Assembly: GCA_035548055.1 (NCBI GenBank)
Contig: DASZTL010000041.1
Span: forward strand, 1-13,882
DNA: 13,882 bases
Direction: 5' to 3'
Source of the DNA: DASZTV01 sp035548055
GTDB lineage: Bacteria > Actinomycetota > Actinomycetes > JAFAQI01
The translations under genes were made by a program, and so were the position numbers. The notes under the pieces are model-generated. The model did not search any database, had not been told where the DNA came from, and saw nothing but the letters and a program-made list of their open reading frames with translations. Numbering within the stretch: position 1 is the first letter of the stretch; each line of letters starts with the position of its first letter. Shown one piece after another: positions 1 to 6,361 of this stretch.

Positions 1-17
1 CCGGTCGCTATGCGTGC

Positions 18-1175
18 TCAGGCACGGACAAGTCGGTCGGCTGCGGCAGCGATTCGCTCGTCGGTTGCAGTGAGTGCGATGCGCACATGCCGGGTCCCCG
101 CCGTGCCGTAGAACGAACCGGGCGCGGCGAGGATGCCGCGCCCGGCGAGCCAGCCGACGGTTTCCCAGCAATCCTCGTCACGGGTAGACCACAGGTAGAG
201 CCCGGCGCCCGTGTCGTCGACGGTGAAGCCGGCGTCTCGAAGCGCCGCGAGCAGGACCGCGCGACGTGACTGGTACCGGTTGCGCTGAGCGACGACGTGC
301 TCGTCGTCGCCGAGGGCGGCGATCATCGCCGCCTGCACTGGCCCAGGAACGATCATCCCGGCGTGCTTGCGGACCTCGAGCAGCTGCGCGACCAACGCGG
401 GATCGCCGGCCAGGAACCCGGCGCGATACCCGGCCAGGTTCGAGCGCTTCGACAGTGAGTGCACGGCCAGCAGGCCGTCGTGCACTCCGCCGCAGACCTC
501 CGGTGACAGCACGGAGACGGGTAGCTCCTCGCCGTAGTAGATATCGGCGTAGCACTCGTCGCTCGCGACGACGGTGCCACGATCACGCGCCCAGTCGGCA
601 ACCTTGCGCAGGTGTTCCGGTGGAAGGACTTTCCCGGTCGGGTTGCTCGGCGAGTTGAGCCACAGCAGATCCAGGCGGGCCGGCCCTACCGCCACGGTCG
701 CGTCGACGACGCTGCCCTTCGCGGCGGCGAGCCGCGCGCCCACGTCGTACGTCGGATAGGCCAGGGAGGGGTATCCGACGCTGGCTGCTTCCAACAGTGT
801 CGGAAGCCAGGCGACGAGCTCCTTGGTGCCGATCACCGGCAGGATCGCAGCCGGGTCGACCGTTGCGGCGAAGCGGCGTTGGAGCCATCCCGCGATCGCT
901 TCACGCAGGGCGGGCGACCCCGCGGTCAGCGGGTAGCCGGGCGCGTCAGCCGCGTCAGCCAGTGCTCGCCGGATGACCTCTGGCGTGGCGTCGACCGGTG
1001 TGCCGACGGACAGGTCGACGATGCCGTCGGGGTGAGCGCGCGCCTTCTCGGCGTACGGCGCGAGGGAGTCCCACGGGAAGTCGGGAAGCCCCCGCTCAGT
1101 GCTCGTCGTGTACCTGTGGCGGCAGCGCAGCGACGAAGGGGTGGTCCTTGTCGATCTTGCCCGTCTTGGAAGCAC
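18..1175 (-). CDS. dapC: N-succinyldiaminopimelate aminotransferase (class I/II PLP aminotransferase)
   Basis: Predicted cytosolic, PLP-dependent transamination that makes N-succinyl-LL-diaminopimelate in the lysine/peptidoglycan pathway. Seen: the family opening LPDFPWDSL, then GIVDLSVGTPVD, the substrate/PLP segment NSPSNPTGK, SDECYADIYY, and SLSKRSNLAGYRAGF, whose lysine (codon 449-447) should carry PLP. The conserved part begins near base 1088 and gives about 356 residues, the usual family length. It lies directly behind the ferredoxin gene, a conserved actinobacterial order, so the two are probably co-transcribed. The start is unclear: there is no in-frame ATG, GTG or TTG between the ferredoxin stop and LPDFPW. 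The nearest canonical start is GTG at 1175-1173, which would overlap the ferredoxin gene by about 80 bases and add residues that look like out-of-frame sequence. A CTG at 1130-1128 is another option. Function is confident; the 5' end is not. Confidence 0.85.
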   Translation of the reverse strand: MLPRRARSTRTTPSSLRCRHRYTTSTERGLPDFPWDSLAPYAEKARAHPDGIVDLSVGTPVDATPEVIRRALADAADAPGYPLTAGSPALREAIAGWLQRRFAATVDPAAILPVIGTKELVAWLPTLLEAASVGYPSLAYPTYDVGARLAAAKGSVVDATVAVGPARLDLLWLNSPSNPTGKVLPPEHLRKVADWARDRGTVVASDECYADIYYGEELPVSVLSPEVCGGVHDGLLAVHSLSKRSNLAGYRAGFLAGDPALVAQLLEVRKHAGMIVPGPVQAAMIAALGDDEHVVAQRNRYQSRRAVLLAALRDAGFTVDDTGAGLYLWSTRDEDCWETVGWLAGRGILAAPGSFYGTAGTRHVRIALTATDERIAAAADRLVRA

Positions 1176-1425
1176 CGCCCGGCGAGCCGATCTCTTCGAA
1201 GAACTCGACGTTCGCCTTGTAGAAGTCCTTCCACTGATCGGGGACATCGTCTTCGTAGAAGATGGCCTCGACCGGGCAGACCGGCTCGCAAGCGCCGCAG
1301 TCCACGCACTCGTCCGGGTGGATGTAGAGCATCCGGGCGCCCTCGTAGATGCAGTCAACGGGGCATTCCTCGATACACGCCTTGTCGAGCAGATCGACAC
1401 ACGGCTCGGCGATGACGTACGTCAC
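1096..1425 (-). CDS. fdxC: Seven-iron ferredoxin (3Fe-4S/4Fe-4S)
   Basis: Small soluble electron carrier of 109 residues. Seen: a first cluster motif with Cys9, Cys17, Cys21-Pro and an extra Cys25, and a second motif Cys40-x2-Cys43-x2-Cys46-x3-Cys50-Pro. The C-x7-C-x3-CP spacing at the first site is typical of the 3Fe-4S plus 4Fe-4S ferredoxins of actinobacteria (FdxA/FdxC type), as are the acidic C-terminal half and the length. The GTG start at 1425-1423 has a good ribosome site, GGGAGG, about 9-10 bases upstream. It is the first gene of a pair with dapC and reads away from the acetyltransferase gene. Redox partners cannot be read from this window. In the actinobacterial family such ferredoxins often serve cytochromes P450 or other oxygenases, but none is adjacent here. 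Confidence 0.93.
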   Translation of the reverse strand: MTYVIAEPCVDLLDKACIEECPVDCIYEGARMLYIHPDECVDCGACEPVCPVEAIFYEDDVPDQWKDFYKANVEFFEEIGSPGGASKTGKIDKDHPFVAALPPQVHDEH

Positions 1426-1436
1426 GTTCCAGATCC

Positions 1437-1443
1437 TCCCTCG
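1437..1443 (-). promoter_or_regulatory. Ribosome binding site of the ferredoxin gene
   Basis: A GGGAGG-type Shine-Dalgarno sequence on the minus strand lies about nine bases before the GTG at 1425 and supports that start. Confidence 0.7.
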
Positions 1444-1457
1444 GCTACAGCGCCTTC

Positions 1458-1489
1458 TAGTATCACCGTCAGGATGAACTCGTGCGAAT
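1458..1489 (-). promoter_or_regulatory. Possible promoter of fdxC-dapC
   Basis: In the 79-base gap between the divergent ferredoxin and acetyltransferase genes, the minus strand shows TTCGCA, 18 bases, then GATACT. This is a loose match to a housekeeping -35/-10 pair. It rests on pattern alone, and the plus-strand promoter of the acetyltransferase must lie in the same short gap. Confidence 0.3.
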
Positions 1490-1504
1490 CCGGGAGTCGC
1501 TTTA

Positions 1505-2479
1505 GTGCCTCAGCAGCCGTTCGACCGGCCCGAGGCAGGCACCATGGTGACGCTGCGGGTAGCGACTTCGGTGGGACCGATCAGCATCGTCGGGGAGATC
1601 GTCTCCGCCGACGATGAGCGTTGGTCGGTGCGTCGCCGGGACGGCGAGATCGCCGACGTGAGCGTGGCCTCGATCGAGGCCAGGCGGGTCGTCCCGCCCG
1701 GCCGGTCGGTGACCACCTCGGCGCTGGAGATCGAGCAGATATCAGCGTTCGGCTGGCGGCCCGTGGAAGCCGCGCGACTCGGCGGCTGGCTGCTTCGCGC
1801 CTCCGGCGGCTTCACGCAGCGGGCCAACTCGGCGCTGGCACTGGGTGATCCGGGGATGGAGCTCGACGAGGCAATCGGGCTCGTGTCCGAGTGGTACGCC
1901 GCGCGGGACCTGCCGGCGCTACTTCTCGAGCCGGACGGCAGCGCCCCGGATGGGTTGAGCACCCGGCTGGCTGAGCGTGGGTGGAGTGCCCGCTCGGAGA
2001 CCCACGTGATGACCGGGGAGATCGCGCACGTGCTTCGTGCCCGACCGGCGGCGCTAGCCGACGTCGCGGCGTCGGGACTGGCGCTGGAGGTCGACGAGGT
2101 GCCGGATGACGCTTGGTATGCCTGCGCGATCGACGGTGGCAGGCCGGACTCGGTGGACGCCCGGCAGGTGATCGAGGCACATCCCGCCGTAGTCTTCGGG
2201 TCGCTGCGCGAGGGCGACCGGGCCGTCGCGGTCGCACGGGCTGCCGTCGATGCGCGATGGGCCGGCCTGTTCATGGTGACGGTCGCCCCGGACCGGCGCC
2301 GGGCGGGCCTCGGAGTGGCAATCACGCTTGCCACCCTGAAGGAGGCGGCTCGCCGGGGCGGTCGACACGTCTACCTGCAGGTGACGACGCAGAACTCCGC
2401 GGCGATCGAGCTGTATCGCCAGCTCAACCTGCGGGTCCACCACAGCTACCGCTACTGGTCCGCCCCCGCCCCGAAGTAG
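1505..2479 (+). CDS. GNAT-family N-acetyltransferase with SH3-like N-terminal domain
   Basis: Predicted cytosolic acetyl-CoA-dependent acetyltransferase of 324 residues; substrate unknown. Seen: a beta-rich N-terminal part (about residues 15-65, VGPISIVGEIVSADDERWSV) like the SH3-type domain of Rv0428c-like acetyltransferases; a middle segment GWLLRASGGFTQRANSAL typical of that group; and a C-terminal GNAT fold with the acetyl-CoA loop RRAGLG at about residues 265-270 (RxxGxG), followed by NSAAIELYRQLNL, the conserved last part of the fold. The GTG at 1505 is taken as the start. An ATG at 1544 inside the same frame (MVTLRVATSV) is a good alternative and would still keep the SH3-like domain. 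The gene is divergent from fdxC. Its neighbours do not reveal the substrate. Confidence 0.85.
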   Translation: MPQQPFDRPEAGTMVTLRVATSVGPISIVGEIVSADDERWSVRRRDGEIADVSVASIEARRVVPPGRSVTTSALEIEQISAFGWRPVEAARLGGWLLRASGGFTQRANSALALGDPGMELDEAIGLVSEWYAARDLPALLLEPDGSAPDGLSTRLAERGWSARSETHVMTGEIAHVLRARPAALADVAASGLALEVDEVPDDAWYACAIDGGRPDSVDARQVIEAHPAVVFGSLREGDRAVAVARAAVDARWAGLFMVTVAPDRRRAGLGVAITLATLKEAARRGGRHVYLQVTTQNSAAIELYRQLNLRVHHSYRYWSAPAPK

Positions 2480-2559
2480 CACATCAAGTACGCGTACCCG
2501 TCCCGGTTTGGGCGCGATGTCCGGTTTGGTGGCGCCAACATGTGCTAGTTCGAGGGATA

Positions 2560-2589
2560 TTGACAACGGTTGTCAGTAGCGTTTAGCGT
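2560..2589 (+). promoter_or_regulatory. Promoter of the zinc-uptake operon, probably giving a leaderless mRNA
   Basis: TTGACA at 2560-2565, an 18-base spacer, then TAGCGT at 2584-2589. The -10 ends six bases before the ATG at 2596, so initiation would fall at or next to the start codon. No Shine-Dalgarno sequence precedes the ATG, which agrees with a leaderless transcript, common in actinobacteria. The -35 overlaps the Zur box. The transcription start is inferred, not shown. Confidence 0.55.
2561..2575 (+). promoter_or_regulatory. Zur box (zinc-responsive operator)
   Basis: TGACAACGGTTGTCA is a perfect 7-1-7 inverted repeat (arms TGACAAC/GTTGTCA). It has the layout of actinobacterial Zur boxes, which resemble TGAAAATCATTTTCA. 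It overlaps the -35 of the operon that encodes both the zinc importer and a Fur-family regulator, so zinc-loaded Zur bound here would block RNA polymerase. The assignment rests on sequence pattern plus context. Confidence 0.75.
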
Positions 2590-2595
2590 CCGGCG

Positions 2596-3492
2596 ATGCC
2601 CCGCCGTCTCGCGCTTGCGATCGCTGTCGGGACGGCTGCGCTCGGCGTCGGGTGCGGCGGTGGTTCCGTGCCGAGCAAGCCCGGCGTCGTACGGGTCGTC
2701 GCGGCGGAGAACTTCTGGGGCGACATCGCCGAGCAGATCGGCGGTCGCCACGTCGAGGTCACCTCGATCATCAGCAACCCCAACTCCGACCCGCATCTGT
2801 TCGAAAGCGATCCCCGCACTGCCGGCGCGATCGCCACCGCGCAGGTCGTGATCGAGACCGGCATCGGCTACGACCCGTTCATGGACAACGCCATCGCTGC
2901 CGTCGGGTATCACGGGCAGCGGATCGTCTCGGCGGCATCGAGCATGGGCGCGCTGATGCCCGTCGTCGCAAACCCGCATCTCTGGTACTGGACGGCTCGG
3001 ATTCCGCGGGTCGCGCACGCGATTGCCAAGCAGCTTTCGGCGATTGACCCGTCAGACGAGGCGTACTTCGCTGGGCGCGAGGCCCATTTCGTGAGGAGCC
3101 TCGCCCCTATTCGTCGCACCATCGCGGAGATCAGACACAAGTACGCCGACGCGCCAGTCGGCTACACGGAACGACTTCCCGGATACCTGCTTGACGCGGC
3201 GGGGCTGAAGGTCGCCTCCCCTGAGTCGTTCGCCCAAGCGATCGAGGACGGCAACGACCCAAGCCCCGGCGACCTCCTGACCTTTGAGCGTGACATCCGC
3301 GATCACACGATCAAGGTGCTGATCTACAACGCCCAGGTCCAAGACGCCGCCACCGAGCGGCTCAAGCAGCTCGCAGTCAGCTCGGGGGTTCCGGTGGTGG
3401 GGATGACCGAAACGATGCCGTCGACGGACGCCTCGTTCCAGGCCTGGCAGCTGCGTCAAGCCCGCGAGCTGTTGCGAGCCCTGGGTGGCTGA
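2596..3492 (+). CDS. znuA: Metal (zinc) ABC transporter substrate-binding lipoprotein
   Basis: Exported, lipid-anchored protein of 298 residues that should capture Zn(II) outside the membrane for the following ATPase and permease. Seen: a twin-arginine-like basic start and hydrophobic stretch ending in the lipobox LGVGC (Cys20), then a cluster A-I metal-binding fold with AAENFWGDIA, DPHLF (His67) and NPHLWYW (His128) as the first two metal ligands. The third position, normally His in ZnuA, is Glu192 (GYTERLPGYLL). There is no histidine-rich loop. This form resembles a group of short zinc-binding proteins in Gram-positive bacteria. Zinc rather than manganese is inferred from the Zur box and the Zur gene in the operon. 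The stop overlaps the start of the ATPase gene by eight bases. No SD sequence is seen before the ATG, so it is probably translated from a leaderless mRNA. Confidence 0.85.
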   Translation: MPRRLALAIAVGTAALGVGCGGGSVPSKPGVVRVVAAENFWGDIAEQIGGRHVEVTSIISNPNSDPHLFESDPRTAGAIATAQVVIETGIGYDPFMDNAIAAVGYHGQRIVSAASSMGALMPVVANPHLWYWTARIPRVAHAIAKQLSAIDPSDEAYFAGREAHFVRSLAPIRRTIAEIRHKYADAPVGYTERLPGYLLDAAGLKVASPESFAQAIEDGNDPSPGDLLTFERDIRDHTIKVLIYNAQVQDAATERLKQLAVSSGVPVVGMTETMPSTDASFQAWQLRQARELLRALGG

Positions 3493-4330
3493 CAATGACG
3501 TCGCAGTCTCGCTGCGTGAGGCGACGCTTCGGTTCGGCGACCGCGTGCTGTGGGACAGGCTCGACCTGGACGTGCGCCGGGGCGAGCTCCTCGCCGTACT
3601 TGGTCCGAACGGAGCGGGCAAGACGAGCCTGATCCGCGTGTTGCTCGGGTTGCAGTCGCTCACCTCGGGTGCGGTTTTCGTCAATGGCCGGCGGCCGAAC
3701 CGGGGCGACCGGGCCATCGGATACATCCCACAGCAGAAGGGATTCGACCGCGACCTTCCGCTGCGCGGAACCGACCTCGTCCGGCTAGGTCTCGACGGTC
3801 ATCGATGGGGTCTCATGACTCCGTCGCGCGAGGCGCGAGAGCGGGTCGCTGCGGCGATCGCCGCGGTGGGTGCGACGCATTACGCCGATGCGCCGTTGGG
3901 AAGCCTCAGCGGCGGCGAGCAACAACGCCTGCGCATCGCGCAAGCACTGCTCGCCGACCCCAGCGTCTTGCTCTGCGACGAGCCGCTGCTCTCGCTCGAC
4001 CTCGGCCATCAGCAGGCCGTGATGACGCTGATCGACCGACAGCGTCGCGAGCGCGGAACTGCGGTGCTGCTGGTGACTCACGAGATCAACCCGATCCTGC
4101 CGCTCGTCGATCGGGTGCTCTATCTCGTCGGGGGCCGATGGGTGGTCGGCACGCCCGACGAGGTGATGACGAGCGAGCAGCTCAGCGACCTGTACGGCGC
4201 CCCGATCGACGTCCTGCGGGTCCGCGACCGCATCGTGGTGGTCGGCGCGCCCGACCTCGAGCACGACCATCTCAGTGGCGGGCACCACCACGTCGAGGAC
4301 GAGCAGCGGATTCAGCGGGGTCTGCTGTGA
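3485..4330 (+). CDS. znuC: Metal (zinc) ABC transporter ATP-binding protein
   Basis: Cytosolic ATPase of 281 residues that should power zinc import. All ABC motifs are visible: Walker A GPNGAGKTS (residues 40-48), Q-loop near YIPQQKG, signature LSGGEQQR (141-148), Walker B VLLCDEP with Asp165-Glu166, and the switch His199 (THE). The GTG start at 3485 overlaps the lipoprotein gene by eight bases, which suggests translational coupling; the stop shares four bases with the permease start. The C-terminal extension carries a histidine cluster (His260, His262, His267-269) that could bind zinc. Such a tail is seen in some zinc-transporter ATPases but is not needed for ATP hydrolysis. Confidence 0.92.
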   Translation: MADNDVAVSLREATLRFGDRVLWDRLDLDVRRGELLAVLGPNGAGKTSLIRVLLGLQSLTSGAVFVNGRRPNRGDRAIGYIPQQKGFDRDLPLRGTDLVRLGLDGHRWGLMTPSREARERVAAAIAAVGATHYADAPLGSLSGGEQQRLRIAQALLADPSVLLCDEPLLSLDLGHQQAVMTLIDRQRRERGTAVLLVTHEINPILPLVDRVLYLVGGRWVVGTPDEVMTSEQLSDLYGAPIDVLRVRDRIVVVGAPDLEHDHLSGGHHHVEDEQRIQRGLL

Positions 4331-5214
4331 ATCTGTCCTTCTACCTGCATCAGTCGTTCGCGCAGCACGCGCTGATCGCCGGTGCGTTGATCTCGGTCGC
4401 GTGCGGGCTGCTCGGCCCGTTTGTCGTCACGCGTGGCGCGGCGTTCGCGGTGCATGGAACGGCGGAGCTCGCGTTCACGGGTGCCGCTGCCGGATTGCTG
4501 ATCAGCGACGATCCGGTCGTCGGAGCGCTTGTCGGTTCGGTCGTCGTCGCGACGGCAATCGGATTGCTCGGCGCAAGAGCGCGGGAGCGCGACTCCGCGA
4601 TCGGCGTGATCCTCGCGTTCGGCCTCGGACTCGGAGTTTTGTTGCTTGGGCACTATCACGGGTTCGCGACGCAGGCGACGGACATCTTGTTCGGCTACAT
4701 CTACGGCGTCAGCAACCACCAGCTCGTCATCTTGCTGGTGGTCGTCGCCGTCGTGATCGTCGTGACGGCGCTGATGTTCCGTCCGCTGCTGTTCGCGAGC
4801 GTCGACCCCGAGCTCGCCGAGGCGCGCGGCGTTCCGGTGCGACTCGTCGGCCTGGTGTTTCTCTACCTGCTCGCGGTCACGGTTACCGAAGCGGCGCAGA
4901 TCGTCGGCACGTTGCTGGTGCTGAGCCTCACCATCACGCCTGCGGCGGCGGCGCAACGGCTGTCAGCCCGGCCGGGTGTGGTGATGGGGTTGTCCGTCCT
5001 GTTCGCATTCCTCGCTACTGACGGCGGACTCGTCGCCAACCTGCAGCACCCGACAGTCAAGGCGAGCGTCTTCGTGACCTTCATCAGCTTCGGGCTGTAT
5101 CTGTTGTCGCGCGCTGCCGGACCGTTGCTCAAGCGACGCGGCGGGCATGTTCATCGGGTTGACGCGCAACGCGCACATGAGCATCGCGATCACGACCACG
5201 TCGAGGCGCACTGA
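4327..5214 (+). CDS. znuB: Metal (zinc) ABC transporter permease (ABC-3 family)
   Basis: Inner-membrane channel of the importer, 295 residues. Seen: a series of about eight hydrophobic segments, the GPFVVTRGAAFAVHGTAELAF segment near the N-terminus that corresponds to the family's R...H pattern, and GTLLVLSLTITPAAAAQRL at residues 194-212, the hallmark of ABC-3 permeases. The GTG start at 4327 lies in a GTGA overlap with the ATPase stop. The stop overlaps the next start as TGATG. The last 22 residues, after the final membrane helix, hold seven histidines (HVHR ... HEHRDHDHVEAH), forming a second possible zinc-binding tail beside that of the ATPase. The longer open frame upstream of 4327 is only a shadow of the ATPase gene. 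Confidence 0.9.
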   Translation: MNLSFYLHQSFAQHALIAGALISVACGLLGPFVVTRGAAFAVHGTAELAFTGAAAGLLISDDPVVGALVGSVVVATAIGLLGARARERDSAIGVILAFGLGLGVLLLGHYHGFATQATDILFGYIYGVSNHQLVILLVVVAVVIVVTALMFRPLLFASVDPELAEARGVPVRLVGLVFLYLLAVTVTEAAQIVGTLLVLSLTITPAAAAQRLSARPGVVMGLSVLFAFLATDGGLVANLQHPTVKASVFVTFISFGLYLLSRAAGPLLKRRGGHVHRVDAQRAHEHRDHDHVEAH

Positions 5215-5630
5215 TGTCCGAGACCCGTCGTCGCGCCACTCGCCAGGGCGCTGCCGTGGATGAGGCGCTGGCGGCCGCGGATGGCTTCCTCACGGCGCAG
5301 GCGCTGTACGACGAGCTGCGCGGCCGCGGTGACCCGATCGGACTCACGACGGTGTACCGCCACCTCCGCCGGCTCGCCGAGGACGGGGCTGTCGACGTTG
5401 TGACTCGTCCTGATGGTGAAGCGGCATATCGGTTGTGCGGGCCGGCGTCCTCAGGCGCGCCGGAGCAGCATCACCATCACCTGGTCTGCCGCATCTGCGG
5501 ATTCTCGGTGGAGATCGAAGGCCCAGAGGTGGAATCGTGGGCGCATCGCGTCGCCGCGGACGCGGGCTTCACGAACGTGAGTCACACGCTAGAGATATTC
5601 GGAGAGTGCAGCCGCCATGCAGGACGTTGA
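5214..5630 (+). CDS. zur: Fur-family zinc uptake regulator (Zur)
   Basis: Cytosolic dimeric repressor of 138 residues. Seen: a winged helix with the recognition helix GLTTVYRHLRRLAEDG (43-58), the wing EAAYRLC, the hinge metal region HHHHLVC (86-92), and a structural zinc pair Cys92-x2-Cys95. The second structural pair, normally CxxC at the C-terminus, reads Cys132-Ser-Arg-His135. Zinc rather than iron sensing is inferred from its place in a zinc importer operon and from the Zur box at 2561-2575; the gene would repress its own operon. The start overlaps the permease stop by one base, and the end overlaps the next gene by 14 bases. The length is normal for Zur. Confidence 0.9.
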   Translation: MSETRRRATRQGAAVDEALAAADGFLTAQALYDELRGRGDPIGLTTVYRHLRRLAEDGAVDVVTRPDGEAAYRLCGPASSGAPEQHHHHLVCRICGFSVEIEGPEVESWAHRVAADAGFTNVSHTLEIFGECSRHAGR

Positions 5631-6300
5631 GCGAGTCGAGCGCCTGCGGGACGCCCAACGGAAGGCGACAGACCTCTTCACGGCGATTGAGGCTGCGGGG
5701 ATCATCGCCGCCGGCGTCACCGAACGGCAGGCGAACGAGGCGATCAAGAAGCTCGCCGCCGAGCGCCTTGGCGTCGAGACGCACTGGCACAAGCGGGTCG
5801 TCCGGGCCGGGGTCAACGCGCTCGAGCCGTACCACTCGAACCCGCCGGACCGCGCGATCGGAACCGAGGACATCGTCTATCTCGACCTCGGTCCCGTCTT
5901 CGAGGAGTGGGAGGCGGACTTCGGTCGCACGTACGTGATCGGTGACGACCCCGAGAGACATCGGCTCCGTGACGCATTGCCCGTGGTGTGGGCGGCTGGC
6001 CGCGAGCACTTCGAGGCGACACCGCGCATCACCGGCTCCGAGCTGTTCGCCTTCATGGTCGAACAGGCGGCCGCCCACCGGTACGAGTGGGGCGGCACGA
6101 TCGCGGGTCACCTCGTCGGCGACTTCCCGCACGCGGACGCCGAGGGCAGCAAGGACTACTCGCGCATAGCCCCGGCGAACGACCGCCCGCTGCGAGGCGT
6201 CGACAGCGCCGGCAACGTCGCGCACTGGATTCTCGAGGTGCATCTCGTCGACCGCGAGCGCGAGATCGGCGGCTTCTACGAGGAGCTGCTCGATATCTGA
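5617..6300 (+). CDS. M24-family (pita-bread fold) metallopeptidase-like protein
   Basis: 227 residues. This is an M24 catalytic domain without the N-terminal domain of full aminopeptidase P. All five dinuclear metal ligands are visible: Asp90 (LDLGP), Asp101 eleven residues on (EADFGRT, same spacing as in aminopeptidase P), His165 (AGHLVGDFP), Glu207 (WILEVHL) and Glu222 (GGFYEEL). The family comprises Xaa-Pro aminopeptidases, methionine aminopeptidases and creatinases; the substrate here is unknown. The ATG at 5617 lies inside the last codons of zur, with GGAGAG ten bases upstream, so the gene should be transcribed and translated with the zinc operon. A link between low zinc and this hydrolase is inference from position. 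Confidence 0.8.
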   Translation: MQDVERVERLRDAQRKATDLFTAIEAAGIIAAGVTERQANEAIKKLAAERLGVETHWHKRVVRAGVNALEPYHSNPPDRAIGTEDIVYLDLGPVFEEWEADFGRTYVIGDDPERHRLRDALPVVWAAGREHFEATPRITGSELFAFMVEQAAAHRYEWGGTIAGHLVGDFPHADAEGSKDYSRIAPANDRPLRGVDSAGNVAHWILEVHLVDREREIGGFYEELLDI

Positions 6301-6361
6301 GCCGACCCGGTCTGAGCCCGCCGGCGACGTCGACTACGAAGCTGGTGGTCACGGCTACGCC

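Noticed and set aside
1176..1400. Upstream extension of dapC to base 1400
   Set aside because: The added residues are Ser/Thr/Arg-rich out-of-frame translation of the ferredoxin gene and not part of the aminotransferase family.
2488..2529. Palindrome GTACGCGTAC (2488-2497) and two copies of CCGGTTTGG (2503-2511, 2521-2529) after the acetyltransferase gene
   Set aside because: Short enough to arise by chance, no stable hairpin with a T-run and no match to a known site; not called as terminator or operator.
3550..4326. Upstream extension of the permease frame through the ATPase gene
   Set aside because: The region is a shadow of the ATPase with Arg/Pro-rich sequence; the permease begins at the GTG overlapping the ATPase stop.
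4312..4956. A 214-residue minus-strand frame opposite the permease
   Set aside because: Composed mostly of Arg, Asp, His, Glu and Gln, the usual antisense of a hydrophobic membrane protein gene.
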